DNA of 64,000 nucleotides from an uncultured Alphaproteobacteria bacterium. GTDB taxonomy: Bacteria; Pseudomonadota; Alphaproteobacteria; JALCBB01. A model generated the notes under the pieces. The model made no database searches. It was not told the DNA's origin and saw only the letters and a program-made list of their open reading frames with translations. Made by a program: the position numbers and the translations under genes. The first letter of the stretch is position 1, and each line of letters starts with the position of its first letter. The stretch is from NCBI GenBank assembly GCA_958267355.1, contig OY279575.1:1310295-1374294 (forward strand), read 5' to 3'. Shown here one piece after another: positions 1-9,800 of the stretch.

Positions 1-1
1 C

Positions 2-163
2 GAAGTGGAAGCCGCTTTGCTCCGCCGTGTGCCGCGGGCGTATTTGCGCCACGCCCACCACTGGCTAATTCTCCACGGACGCTATACCTGCACGGCTCGT
101 GCGCCGAAGTGTGGGGCTTGTCCTGTTTTTGCCTTCTGTCGCTGGCAAGACAAGGAGCGTTAA
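2..163 (+). CDS. nth: endonuclease III, C-terminal end (5' end outside window)
   Basis: This is the last 53 codons of an open frame entering from the left edge and ending at TAA 161-163. The translation carries HHWLILHGRYTC followed by the C-x6-C-x2-C-x5-C spacing that ligates the [4Fe-4S] cluster of endonuclease III (Cys, TARAPK, Cys, GA, Cys, PVFAF, Cys). Endonuclease III is a DNA glycosylase/AP lyase that removes oxidised pyrimidines. The helix-hairpin-helix and catalytic Lys/Asp lie upstream of the window, so only the cluster loop supports the call. A MutY paralogue also has such a cluster, but the short tail directly after the fourth Cys fits Nth better. Confidence 0.88.
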   Translation, partial: EVEAALLRRVPRAYLRHAHHWLILHGRYTCTARAPKCGACPVFAFCRWQDKER

Positions 164-229
164 GTCTTCGCCACAGCCCACAGCGTTATTGGGGCGTTGT
201 TGGGGAGTTATTGCGGGGGCTAGTGCGGG

Positions 230-1027
230 CTATTGGGTAAGGCGCAGTGCGGCGCGTTCTTGGCGTAGGCTTGTGAGGCAAGCGTTTGGGTCTGTGGGCT
301 CGCCTGTGGCTCCACGGGTTTCTATGTAGCGCAAACGCACGGGAGAAGCCGCTGTGCCGTAGTTGCTTGTCGCTTGTTCTTTTTCTGTGGCTTCTTCTCT
401 TTCTTTTTCTGTGGCTTGCCCTGTCCCTTGTGCTATTTCCTGTTTTGCCTTGGGCGTTAGATCTCCAGCGGCGAAGAGCTCAGCCGACTCGTCGCGCCAG
501 AAGATTGCGTCTAGTACGCAGTCTTGTCCGCGGTATTGCCACAGGGACACATCGCCTTCGTAGCGCACCCAATCAGGAGGCGAAAACAGGGCTTGGCGTG
601 TGGCTTCAAATCCGCCGCCGAGTAGTTGGCTGGCGGCGAGGGGCGTGATTTGGGCTTGGCGGTTTTTTGCGGCTTGGTTTGCGTCTGGATTTTCTTTCTG
701 CTGGGCGGCTTGCGTGGTTTCTGCGGAGTCGTAGTGCAGGCGGTTTTCTCCGAGTGGTACTGTTGATACTGTGCGGCTGGAGTCAGACGCAGAACAGCCT
801 GCGGCGAATAGTAGTCCGCACAGGGTCAAGACGCACAGGATTAAGCCACGGGGAGTTAAACCACGGGGAGTTAAGCCACAGGGGGTTAAGCTACGGGGAA
901 TTAAGCCACGGGGGGTTAAGCCACAGGGAGTTAAGCCACAAGGGGTTAAGCGACAGCGGGCTTGCGACAGGCCAGCGGGCGGAATCAGCCCCCTAGCCAG
1001 AGCCAAAGCAGAAAGGCGGAATTTCAC
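230..1027 (-). CDS. lipoprotein with repeat-expanded signal region
   Basis: A 265-residue predicted lipoprotein. The lipobox is LFAAGC with the acylated Cys at residue 78, unusually far from the start. Residues 27-71 before it are nine degenerate pentapeptides (LTPCG, LTPRG, LIPRS and similar) encoded by a 15-bp tandem repeat, so the normal n- and h-regions appear stretched. The mature part has a conserved-looking core, about residues 130-185, with LLGGG, RYEGDVSLWQYRGQDCVLD and FWRDE. I know that core from short alphaproteobacterial lipoproteins of unknown function. A second low-complexity stretch (TEKEREEATEKEQ) follows. The start is uncertain: residues 1-20 (MKFRLSALALARG) look like an ordinary signal n-region, which supports the long form. 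It converges with nth. Confidence 0.72.
   Translation of the reverse strand: MKFRLSALALARGLIPPAGLSQARCRLTPCGLTPCGLTPRGLIPRSLTPCGLTPRGLTPRGLILCVLTLCGLLFAAGCSASDSSRTVSTVPLGENRLHYDSAETTQAAQQKENPDANQAAKNRQAQITPLAASQLLGGGFEATRQALFSPPDWVRYEGDVSLWQYRGQDCVLDAIFWRDESAELFAAGDLTPKAKQEIAQGTGQATEKEREEATEKEQATSNYGTAASPVRLRYIETRGATGEPTDPNACLTSLRQERAALRLTQ
841..960. repeat. 15-bp tandem repeat, 8 units, in lipoprotein signal region
   Basis: Eight contiguous 15-bp units begin at 841, 856, 871, 886, 901, 916, 931 and 946, each a variant of ttaagccacggggag. The period equals five codons, so copy-number change would keep the reading frame of the lipoprotein on the minus strand. Confidence 0.95.
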
Positions 1028-1139
1028 GGCTTCTGTTCGCGTATCACGGCTGAATTACAGCCCGCTTAATCGCTAGCACTCGTTGCTGGTAGGAATTGGA
1101 TAGGAATTGGATACGAATTGGAACGAATTAGTAAGTGCT

Positions 1140-1275
1140 TAAATCACCAGCACTTAATCACCCGTACCTAATCGCTCGCGCCTAATCGCCAATACCGAAC
1201 AACAAGCACCGAACCACAAGTACCAAACCACGAGTACTGAATTGCTCGTACGCAGTTGCCGACACTTAATGGCAA
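1140..1275. repeat. degenerate 14-bp tandem repeat, intergenic
   Basis: The gap between the lipoprotein and the bactofilin holds about nine degenerate units of roughly 14 bp: aatcaccagcactt, aatcacccgtacct, aatcgctcgcgcct, then gaaccacaagtacc and aaaccacgagtact. The period is not a multiple of three. The preceding 1080-1130 also repeats ggaattggat-type words. No promoter stands out. Confidence 0.75.
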
Positions 1276-1279
1276 GCCG

Positions 1280-2011
1280 TTAATCGTCGGCTTTGCCTGA
1301 ATAGGCAAGATTTCCTTCTACTCTGCCGCCGCGTCGTACTTCCAGTTCGCCGCAGGTGACTTCGCCTGAGACCTTGCCGCCGGATTCGACGAAGAGCAAA
1401 CCTTTGACTGCGAGTTTTCCTTCAAAGGTGCCAGTGATGCTGGCGGTATCTACGGTGGCGTTTCCGCGTACTGTTCCTTCGCGGCTGATTTCTAGTTTGG
1501 CGGCGGCGGCGGTTTCTGCGTCTACTTCGCCTTCAACGATGAGATGATCGCAGGCGGCGATTTCTCCGCGGAGTTTGATACTGCGTCCGACGGTGAGCGT
1601 GCGGTTTTCGCGCGAGGACAAAACTGCACCGCCGCTGTTGGCGGTGTTCTGTTTGGACTCGCTTGTGCGGGCTTCGCTGGTTCGTCCGTCGCCACGCGGA
1701 GCAAATCCCTGTTGCTTCGGACGCTCACCCGAGATGATACGGCTGGCATCGGGACCGCTGGGCTTGTTGGCGGGTTTTGCGGTCTGCGAAGTCTGCGAAG
1801 CTTGCGAAGTATGTGAAGTTTGCGAAGCTTGAGCCGATGACAACGCAGGAGCGGCTTGGCTGGGTTTGCTTGCGTCCGCGGAAGCTGTGGTGGCTTGAGC
1901 GGGTGCGGGCTTGGAGTCCGCCGCACTTGAGGGATGCACGGTTTGTGGTGGGGCTTGGTTATGTACCCGCACGGCTGTGCTTGATGTGGTTTCGCGTTTT
2001 CCTCCGAACAT
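1280..2011 (-). CDS. bactofilin-family cytoskeletal protein
   Basis: A 243-residue protein whose last ~105 residues form a bactofilin (DUF583) right-handed beta-helix domain: LTVGRSIKLRGEI, LIVEGEVDAE, LEISREGTVRGN, SITGTFEGKLAV and LEVRRGGRVEGNL. Bactofilins polymerise into membrane-associated filaments used in cell shape, stalk or polarity functions. The first ~140 residues are Ala/Ser/Thr/Gln-rich linker, including a hexapeptide-like run (SQTSHTSQASQTSQT) from a short DNA repeat. I chose the ATG at 2009-2011 (MFGGKRE), because bactofilins often begin with a short MF-type membrane-targeting peptide and GAGAGG lies 11 nt upstream. The frame stays open 45 codons further but that extension looks non-coding. 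Confidence 0.88.
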   Translation of the reverse strand: MFGGKRETTSSTAVRVHNQAPPQTVHPSSAADSKPAPAQATTASADASKPSQAAPALSSAQASQTSHTSQASQTSQTAKPANKPSGPDASRIISGERPKQQGFAPRGDGRTSEARTSESKQNTANSGGAVLSSRENRTLTVGRSIKLRGEIAACDHLIVEGEVDAETAAAAKLEISREGTVRGNATVDTASITGTFEGKLAVKGLLFVESGGKVSGEVTCGELEVRRGGRVEGNLAYSGKADD

Positions 2012-2164
2012 GGGATTTATGACCTCTCGATGTGATTTTGCGCGTACCGTGTTGTCCGTCTGGCTTGACGGAGATGAGCAAAAACGGTGTGCGGCAAGCG
2101 GGTTCAGGGGAAGGGCGAGTATAGACCAGCTATGGCGGCTAGGCAAAAGTGCGGCTTGGACTTG

Positions 2165-2480
2165 GTACGGGTGGGGTTAGGGTGGGGTTAGGGTGGGCTT
2201 GCTAGGGGTGGAGTTAGAGTGGGGTTAGAGTGGGGCTAGAAACGGGCTGGAGTGGCGTACAGGCGGGGTTAGAAACGGGCTGAAAGGGCTAAAAGCGGGC
2301 TGGGGCGTGGGGTAAGCAATCGTGGGGTAGGCAATGGGATAAGCAACGGGATAAGCAACGGGGCGAGAAATCGGCTAGGGAATAGGGTAAGGAATTAGGG
2401 CAAGGAAACAGGTTAGGGAAAGGCGTAAGAAATGGGGGGAAGGAAAGGCGTAAGGAAACAGGGTAAGCAACGATGCACAT
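2165..2480. repeat. G-rich degenerate repeat region, intergenic
   Basis: The gene-less stretch 2012-2501 is mostly degenerate repeat. It starts as gggtggggttag-like units (2170-2240), passes through gaaacgggctg words and ends as gggtaagcaacgg/gggataagcaacg words. I see no conserved gene. A purine-rich AGGAAAGG at about 2483-2490 probably serves as the ribosome site of the kinase starting at 2502. Confidence 0.7.
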
Positions 2481-2501
2481 AAGCAGGAAAGGCTATCGGT
2501 T

Positions 2502-4163
2502 ATGTTCTTGATTGGCGTGGGGCATGCGGTGTCGGATTTGGTGTTTCGCGTGGGCGATGATTTTCTTGCCGCCCACGGACTCACCAAAGGGGCGACAAAG
2601 TTGATTGACGAAGCGGAAGCGGAATTGCTTTTGGCGGCGGTGCGCTCTGTGGCGGGGACTGCTGATTTGGTGGCGGGGGGTTCGGTGGCGAATACGCTTT
2701 GGGGTGTGGGTGCGCTTGGTGTGTCGTCGGCTTTGTGGGCGCGTCTTGGAGCTGATACTTTTGCCTCTGCCTATCGTGCGGATCTGGCACAGACGGGCGT
2801 GGAGATTTACGAAGGCATAGAGTCGCGGGTTGAAGGGGCAGCGAGTGGTAGGTGTTTGGTGTTTGTTACGCCTGACTCTGAGCGTACGATGGCGACTTGT
2901 CTTGGCACGGCGGGAGATCTATTGGAGTCGGCATTGGAAGTTTTGCCTTTTGCGACTGCCCGCTATGTGTATTTGGAAGGCTATCTTTGGGATAACCCAG
3001 CGGGACGCAAAGCCTTGCATCTTGCGGCACGCAAGGGGCGGGCCGTTGGGGCGCAAGTGGCTTTTAGTTTATCTGACTCCTTTTGCGTGGAGCGACACCG
3101 CGAAGATTTTCTGGCTTTTGTGGAGCAGGAAGTGGATTTGCTGTTTGCCAACGAGCAGGAAGCGGCTTTGTTGGTTGCGGGTGAGAAGACAGAAGACACA
3201 GAAGACACAGAAGCTACGACAGGCACGGCAGGCACCAAAGGTGCTGAAGCTACAGGCACCAAAGGTGCTGAAGGTACAGGCACTAAAGGTGCTGAAGCTA
3301 CAAGTCCAGAAACAGCCAGCGAGCGGCAGGCTTTGTTGCACCTGAAGCGGCTTAGTGCTTTGTGTTCTGAAGTTGCGCTCACGCGTTCTGCTCAGGGTGC
3401 ATTGATAAGCCAGACAGTAGCGGGTGAAGCTCCGCAGTTTTGGCGGATAGCTCCTGTGCCACCTGAGCGGCTTGCTGATGCGACGGGAGCGGGTGATTTT
3501 TTTGCGGCGGGCTATTTGCGGGCGCGCTTGGCGCGGTTATCTCCGCCTGTTGCGGGAGCTTTCGGGGCGCGGGCGGCAAGTGCGGTTTTGGGCTCGGCAG
3601 GAGCCAGACCCGCTAGCCCGCCAGAGCCAAGCCCCCCAGAACCCACAGGCACAGATACCGCCCCTACAAGCCCTACAAAGCCCACAGGCACAGATACCGC
3701 ACCCACAAGCCCCACGGAGCCCACAGGCACAGCTATTGCCCCCACAAGCCCTACGAAGCCCACAGGCACAGCTATTGCCCCCACAAGCCCTACGAAGCCC
3801 ACAGGCACAGATACCGCACCCACAAGCCTTACAAAGCCCCCAGACACCCCTAGCCGAGCCACAGGTGCCATACCCCGTGCCACAGCCCCCCGTGCCACAG
3901 ACCCAAACCCTACCGCCACCCGTGGCACAGATACCGCACCCACAAGCCCCACAAAGCCCACAGGCACAGATACCCGCACCACAGACACTCGTGTTGCTGA
4001 TTCAGTGCAAACCCTACGCAATCAAGTTTTGCGCCGTGGCTTGCCAGCAGACCTAGATGAAGACTTAGACGAAGACCGAGACGAAGCTTTGCCAGAAGAA
4101 GCCTTACGCGCCTTTGAGCGTTTGGAAGCCGAAGCGGGTTCTTTTTCCAAGATTGCTTCGTAA
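2502..4163 (+). CDS. PfkB-family sugar/adenosine kinase with repeat insertions
   Basis: A ribokinase/PfkB fold kinase that phosphorylates a sugar or nucleoside with ATP. Residues 58-71 hold the N-terminal motif AGGSVANTLWGVGA. Residues 326-336 hold the C-terminal signature DATGAGDFFAA, with D332 as the expected catalytic base. The closest resemblance I recognise is to alphaproteobacterial proteins annotated adenosine kinase, usually about 330 residues. This one has 553. Two low-complexity blocks explain the excess: an insertion around residues 229-268 (TED and GTKGAEAT repeats) and a Pro/Thr-rich tail from about 375, built from 13-residue repeats. The last ~47 codons overlap the 3' end of maeB on the other strand. 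Whether the tail after about residue 365 is translated is unproven. Confidence 0.82.
   Translation: MFLIGVGHAVSDLVFRVGDDFLAAHGLTKGATKLIDEAEAELLLAAVRSVAGTADLVAGGSVANTLWGVGALGVSSALWARLGADTFASAYRADLAQTGVEIYEGIESRVEGAASGRCLVFVTPDSERTMATCLGTAGDLLESALEVLPFATARYVYLEGYLWDNPAGRKALHLAARKGRAVGAQVAFSLSDSFCVERHREDFLAFVEQEVDLLFANEQEAALLVAGEKTEDTEDTEATTGTAGTKGAEATGTKGAEGTGTKGAEATSPETASERQALLHLKRLSALCSEVALTRSAQGALISQTVAGEAPQFWRIAPVPPERLADATGAGDFFAAGYLRARLARLSPPVAGAFGARAASAVLGSAGARPASPPEPSPPEPTGTDTAPTSPTKPTGTDTAPTSPTEPTGTAIAPTSPTKPTGTAIAPTSPTKPTGTDTAPTSLTKPPDTPSRATGAIPRATAPRATDPNPTATRGTDTAPTSPTKPTGTDTRTTDTRVADSVQTLRNQVLRRGLPADLDEDLDEDRDEALPEEALRAFERLEAEAGSFSKIAS
3231..3302. repeat. 24-bp in-frame tandem repeat, 3 units, in PfkB kinase
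   Basis: Units start at 3231, 3255 and 3279 and encode the octapeptide GTKGAEAT with one variant. They sit in an insertion between the core kinase lobes, just after a run of gaagacaca words. Confidence 0.95.
3642..3836. repeat. 39-bp in-frame tandem repeat, 5 units, PfkB kinase tail
   Basis: Five units start at 3642, 3681, 3720, 3759 and 3798. Each encodes a 13-residue PTGTDTAPTSPTK-like peptide and begins cccacaggcacag. Units 3 and 4 are identical, which implies recent duplication or conversion. Partial units continue to about 3975. Confidence 0.95.
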
Positions 4164-6610
4164 GCTGAAAAAACTGCCGACAAGACCATCGCGTCAATGC
4201 CGCTATCAAACGGCACAATCCCGACAGGTTTTTTCAAGCCAAACAGAATTGGCCCGAGCGCACGCCCTGCCCCTAAAGTTTCTAATAGCTGTACGGCAAT
4301 CCCTGAGGCATTGAGAGAGGGAAAGACCAAAACATTGGCGGGCCCATCCAGACGGGCAAACGGATAGTGCCGCTTGACGCGATCTTCTACCAGTGCGACC
4401 CGTGGCTCCATTTCGCCTTCGTAGGCAAAGTTGCGCGGTGCGGAATCCATCAGGCGCACGGCTTCGCGCATTACCGCCGCTCGAGCAAAAGGCGGATTAC
4501 CAAAGTTAGAAAAGCTCAAGAGCGCAACCCGTGGTTCGTGTCCGAGCGAGCGGGCAAAGTCGGCGGCGACAGAAGCGATTTCCACCACCATTTCAGGAGT
4601 CGGGTCAGGATGCAGCTGCGTATCGGCCAAAAACAGTGTGCGTCCCTTACGCAACAAAATATGCAAGCCGAAGTCTAAGCCATCGGCATCAATTACACGG
4701 CGCACATCTTCATAGGCAACATGATACGGACGCGTTAACCCCGTCACCATTGCATCGGCTTCACCACTTTCCAAAAGCGAAGCCGAGAAAATATTGCGAT
4801 TGCGATTAATCTCACGCCGTGCATCGCGGTACAAAAACCCGTGGCGTTGGTGGCGTTTCCATAGGCGTTCGGTGAGTTCTTGCCGCCGTGGTGCATCGGC
4901 GGCATTTAAAATGCGGCAGAAATCTTCCTTCATTCCAAGGGTGCGAATGGTCTGACAGACTCGCTCGCGTTTGCCGACCAACAAAGGCACGCCGTAGCCT
5001 TCTTGGGCGAAGCTCCAAGCGGCACGGACAGTGGTGGCTTCTTCTCCTTCGGCGAAGATGACTCGTTGCGGTGATTTTTTCACCTGCTCAAATACGCTCT
5101 GCAACGCCAAGACCGTGGGATCGTGGCGGGCTGTTAGCTCAATCGCATAGCGTTCTAGGTCTTGGGGTTTGCGTCCTGCGGCTCCTGTGCGTAGAGCCGC
5201 CCGCGCCACCGCCAGCGGCACATCACGGATCAGGCGTGGATCAAACGGAGTCGGAATAATATATTCAGGACCATACTGCAGGCGGCGGGCATAGGCGCGA
5301 TCGACTTCTTCGGGTGTGTCTGTGCGGGTGAGCTTGGCAAGGGCTTCGGCGGCGGCGAGTTTCATGGCGGTGTTGATTCGTGAAGCCCGCACATCCAGTG
5401 CGCCACGGAAGATGTACGGAAAGCCCAAAACATTATTGACTTGGTTTGGATAGTCTGACCGTCCCGTTGCGATGATTGCATCAGGACGCAATTTCTTGGC
5501 TAGATCGTATCCGACTTCGGGCACAGGATTGGCGAGCAAGAAGAGCACAGGATTCTTCCGCATAGAGAGTAATAACTTTGGCGCAATTGCTCCCGCCGCT
5601 GACAAGCCGATAACTACATCTGCACCCTTTAAAGCGTCTGCCAAGGTGCGTTTAGAAGTGCGCAAGGCGAGTGGTCTGCGCCATTCGTCTAGATCTTCGC
5701 GGGCATCGTGTAGCACTCCTACGCTATCGCACAAGATGATTTGCTTGAAGCCGTAGGCACGAAGTAGGTTTGCAACGGAAATTGCTGCAGCTCCTGCTCC
5801 GACGATGGCGACTTGTGTTGTTGCGGGTTTGCGTCCTGTGATATCTAGAGCGTTTAAAATTCCTGCCAGTACGATAATTGCTGTGCCGTGCTGGTCGTCG
5901 TGGAAGACAGGAATTTCCAAACGTTTTGCCAAACGCTGCTCAATCGGAAAACAAGACGGAGCTGAAATGTCTTCTAAATTCACCCCGCCAAATCCTGTTG
6001 CGACCTTGGCGACACTTTCGATAAATTCGTCTACATCTTCGCTATCCACTTCTAGATCTACGGCATCAACATCGGCGAAACGTTTAAACAGAACTGCCTT
6101 GCCCTCCATCACGGGCTTGGACGCCAAGGCACCCAAGTTGCCCAAACCCAGAACAGCTGTACCATTTGAAATGACAGCGATGGTATTGCTGCGGGCTGTG
6201 TAGTCGTAAGAACGCGATGGTTCCTTGGCGATTTCCAGACACGGAGCTGCAACGCCGGGCGAATAGGCGAGAGCCAAATCGTGTTGCGTGTCCAAGACCT
6301 TGGTCGGAGCCAGTGCTACTTTCCCTGCGGGTGGGCCGACATGATAGGCAAGGGCTTCGCGATCCAACGCTGACAAAGCCACGGACTTTTTTGCTGTTGT
6401 GGCTTTTTTAGAAGCTGTTTTTTTAGAAGCTATTTTTTTAGAAGCTGGTTTTTTAGATGTAGCTTTTTTACGCGCGGTTTTTTTCGTATTTTTCTTGGCG
6501 GGTAGCTTTTTGGCGTGGGACTTCTTGGCGTGTGGCAGGGACGCAGAAGCCGTGCCACGCGAAGCCGCGCTTTTACGAGCTGATTTAGCGGAGGCAGAAG
6601 AACGAGCCAT
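4022..6610 (-). CDS. maeB: NADP-type malic enzyme fused to phosphotransacetylase-like domain
   Basis: A MaeB-type enzyme that oxidatively decarboxylates malate to pyruvate. The malic N-domain (AYSPGVAAPCLEIA, then FHDDQHGTAII) and NAD(P)-binding domain (VAIVGAGAAAISVANLL) are followed by a C-terminal phosphate acetyl/butyryltransferase-like domain (VIFAEGEEATTVRAA, DAMVTGLTRPY, NVLVFPSLNASG), which is usually regulatory in this family. At 862 residues it is about 100 longer than usual. Residues 1-75 are a Lys/Ala/Ser-rich tail containing SKKPA, SKKIA and SKKTA pentads (15-bp units at 6404-6493). The C-terminus is another Lys/Ser/Arg-rich tail that overlaps the convergent kinase ORF at 4022-4163. 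The tails resemble histone H1-like sequence, and their function is unknown. Confidence 0.93.
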   Translation of the reverse strand: MARSSASAKSARKSAASRGTASASLPHAKKSHAKKLPAKKNTKKTARKKATSKKPASKKIASKKTASKKATTAKKSVALSALDREALAYHVGPPAGKVALAPTKVLDTQHDLALAYSPGVAAPCLEIAKEPSRSYDYTARSNTIAVISNGTAVLGLGNLGALASKPVMEGKAVLFKRFADVDAVDLEVDSEDVDEFIESVAKVATGFGGVNLEDISAPSCFPIEQRLAKRLEIPVFHDDQHGTAIIVLAGILNALDITGRKPATTQVAIVGAGAAAISVANLLRAYGFKQIILCDSVGVLHDAREDLDEWRRPLALRTSKRTLADALKGADVVIGLSAAGAIAPKLLLSMRKNPVLFLLANPVPEVGYDLAKKLRPDAIIATGRSDYPNQVNNVLGFPYIFRGALDVRASRINTAMKLAAAEALAKLTRTDTPEEVDRAYARRLQYGPEYIIPTPFDPRLIRDVPLAVARAALRTGAAGRKPQDLERYAIELTARHDPTVLALQSVFEQVKKSPQRVIFAEGEEATTVRAAWSFAQEGYGVPLLVGKRERVCQTIRTLGMKEDFCRILNAADAPRRQELTERLWKRHQRHGFLYRDARREINRNRNIFSASLLESGEADAMVTGLTRPYHVAYEDVRRVIDADGLDFGLHILLRKGRTLFLADTQLHPDPTPEMVVEIASVAADFARSLGHEPRVALLSFSNFGNPPFARAAVMREAVRLMDSAPRNFAYEGEMEPRVALVEDRVKRHYPFARLDGPANVLVFPSLNASGIAVQLLETLGAGRALGPILFGLKKPVGIVPFDSGIDAMVLSAVFSAYEAILEKEPASASKRSKARKASSGKASSRSSSKSSSRSAGKPRRKT
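6404..6493. repeat. 15-bp tandem repeat, 6 units, maeB N-terminal tail
   Basis: Units begin at 6404, 6419, 6434, 6449, 6464 and 6479. The first three are ttttttagaagctgt, ttttttagaagctat and ttttttagaagctgg, and the later ones keep only the T-run. Read on the minus strand they encode Lys-rich pentapeptides. Confidence 0.92.
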
Positions 6611-6765
6611 AGTTTCCGTTTATGGGGTAAGACCTTTAGGGCGCAAAGCAATCAAGAGAATTTAGACGAAAATCCGCTACAAACCCACAGGCAAAGCCAC
6701 AGAAAGTCTATAGAAACTCTATAGAAAGCTAGGGAAAGCCATGGAAGCTACGCGACAAGCATCAA

Positions 6766-6793
6766 TTCACCCTATAAACTCGGCGTGTATAAA
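6766..6793 (+). promoter_or_regulatory. possible mutS promoter
   Basis: TTCACC (6766-6771) and TATAAA (6788-6793) are 16 bp apart in the divergent maeB/mutS gap, about 57 bp before the mutS start. The match to the -35 box is weak. The same gap (6680-6740) holds short ctatagaaa-type repeats. Confidence 0.3.
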
Positions 6794-6849
6794 CCTACAC
6801 TGATGGCGGAAATGAATAAAGTGCCGATTTCTCTTGTCCTGTTGTTCTG

Positions 6850-9800
6850 ATGTCTGCTGACGATGCACTGGGTGGTCGTGAGCCGCTTGGCTTGTTTTCT
6901 GGCGCGCCGAGCGAGACGCGGGAGGCGACTCCTGCGGCGGTGGCGGAAACGCTCCCCGCAGATGATCTACAGCCAGACACTTCACAATCAGATAGACAAT
7001 CAGATAGTGAGCAAGCGGACACTTCACCATCAGACAGTGGGCAATCGGACACTTCACAAGCAGAAACTTCACAAGCAGAAACTTCACAAGCAGAAACTTC
7101 ACAAGCAGAAACTTCACAAGCGGAAACCGTACAACCAGACGCAAACCCAGAGACGAAAGGTTTAGCAACGGAAAGCCTGACTCAAAAGACGACAAAAGAC
7201 TCGCCAACAACGCCGATGCTGGCGCAATATTTTAGGGTTAAGGAAACGCATCCTGATTGTTTGCTGTTTTTTCGTATGGGTGATTTTTTTGAGTTGTTTT
7301 TTGAAGATGCGGAAATTGCCGCACCGATCTTGCAGATTCAGCTGACGCACCGTGGCACCCATAAGGACAAGCCTGTGGTTATGTGCGGCGTGCCTGCGCG
7401 GGCGGCAGATGGTTACTTGGCGAAATTGATTCGCCAGGGACATCGGGTTGCGCTTTGTGATCAAGTTGAGTCGGCGGAAGATGCAAAGCGGCGTGGTGGC
7501 AAACAGATTGTGCGGCGTGAAGTGGTGCGGCTGGTCACGCCTGGTACTTTGCTAGAAGACTCGCTTTTGGAAGCCGAGCGCAATAATTATTTGTTTGCCT
7601 TGGCGCGGGTTCGCGGCACTTGGGGAGTGGCTTGGGCGGATATTTCTACGGGGGCTTTTTTCACGCGTTCGTTTGTGGCGGGTGCGGGTGAGCTGGCGAA
7701 GTTATCGGCTTTGCTGGTGCGTTTGGAGCCTGCTGAGATTTTGCTGACCCGCGCACTCTTGCCGCAGGAAGTGTCGGGCGAAACATTTCAGCCTGCATCG
7801 TCCGCAGACAATCGGGAAGACGAAGGCAAGGTAGGCGAAGACAAAGAAAGCAAAATAAAAGAAAGCACAAAAAAAGAAAGCAGAATAAAAGAAAGCACAA
7901 AAAAAGAAAGCGAAGCAAAAGAAAATACAACAGAAGAAAGCGCAACAGCAAAAAGTCTATCAAAAGAAAGCCCGACAACAGAGCGCACAGAAGTAGGGCT
8001 TGAGAAAGCGATTGAAAAGAAGAGTGCAGCGACGAACAAGCTTTTGCACTTGCCTGAGTCTCTAGTGCGCGAGTGGAAGCAACAATTCACCTACTTAGAA
8101 GAAGCGCAGGTTTCGCCTAAGGCGGGAGTCCATAGTTTGACTGCGCACTTTAAGGTGCGAGACCTGTCGGCTTTTGGCACCTTTACGGAAGCTGAGATGG
8201 CGGCGGCGGGTGCGCTTTTAGACTACGCTGCGGCTACGACCTACAAGGCGGGAGCGGATCATTCGCGTCAAGCGACGCGGGCGATTTTGCGTCCGCCGTG
8301 TCCTGAGAGTGAAGGTGATAGTCTGCAGATGGATTCGGCAACGCGGCGGAATCTTGAACTTGTCCGCAGTGAACGCGGAGGCAAGCGCGGTAGTTTGCTG
8401 GCGTATCTTGACCGTACGACTACGGCTTCGGGTACGCGTTTGCTGAGTGGCTGGCTGGCGGCTCCGCTGACTGACTTGGAAGCCATTTCGGCGCGTCAGG
8501 ATATGGTGGCGTGGTTTATGGCTCGGAGCGAGCTGGTGGTGAAGCTGTGCGAGGCTTTGAAGCAGGTGCCTGACTTGGAGCGTTCGGTGGCGCGTTTGGC
8601 GGGTCGGCGTGGTGGTCCGCGTGATTTGGCGGCGGTGGCGGTGGGTTTGGCGCAGGCGCATAAGATTTCGGCACTCTTGGCGGACGCGGGTGACTTACCG
8701 CAGCTTGGCGAAGACTCTTTGGCGTCTCTTGCGGTCTTGGATGACTTGGCGGCGACTTTGGCGCGGGCGGTGATTGACTCGCCGCCCTTGGCGGTGCGGG
8801 ATGGAGATTTTGTTCGGCGGGGTTACGATCCGCGTTTGGATGACCTGCGTGGTTTGCGTGATGATGGGGCGCGGCGGATAGCGGCATTGCAGGAGCAGTA
8901 CATACGGGCGAGCGGGGTTTCGAGTTTGCGTATTCGCCACAATCGTATTCTTGGGCATTACATAGAAGTTTCTACGGCACAGGCGGAAAAGTTTTTGGCG
9001 TTTGTGAAGAACGCGGACAAGCTGCTACCGCCGCGAGGTGAGTCGCAATCCGCTGATGTTTTTCGCCATCGTCAGACGATGGCGAATGCGGTGCGTTATG
9101 GCAGTCTTGCTCTTGGACAATTAGAAAGTGATTTGACGCAGGCGGCGGTTCGGGTTGCATCTTTGCAGGAAGAAATTTTTGTGCGTCTTGCCGAGCAGGT
9201 GGTGGCGGAAGCGGAAACTTTGTCGCGGCTTGCTGTGGCTCTTGCGGAAACGGATTGTTTTATTGGTTTATCAATTTGTGCGGTGCAAGAAAACTGGACT
9301 CGTCCGCTTGTTGATGGCTCGCGGATTTTTGTGGCGGAAGCGGCGCGTCATCCTGTTGTTGAAGCGGCGCGTACGGCGGAGCGGGAAACATTTATTGCCA
9401 ACGACTGTAGATTGGAAGACACGAAGCGTTTGTGGCTTTTGACTGGACCGAATATGGCGGGGAAAAGTACTTTTTTGCGGCAAAATGCTTTGTTGGTGGT
9501 TTTGGCGCAGATGGGTTCGTTTGTCCCTGCGGGGCGGTTTCATTTGGGGCGGGTTCGGCGTTTGTTTAGCCGTGTTGGGGCGGCGGATGATTTGGCGCGT
9601 GGTCGCTCTACCTTTATGGCGGAGATGTTAGAGACGGCGATGATTTTGAACTTGGCGGGGACGGAAGATTTCATCATCTTGGACGAGCTGGGGCGTGGTA
9701 CGGCGACACACGATGGTTTATCGCTGGCGTGGGCGACGGTGGAGCATCTGCACCAGCACAATCGGACTCGTACTTTGTTTGCGACTCACTACCACGAGCT

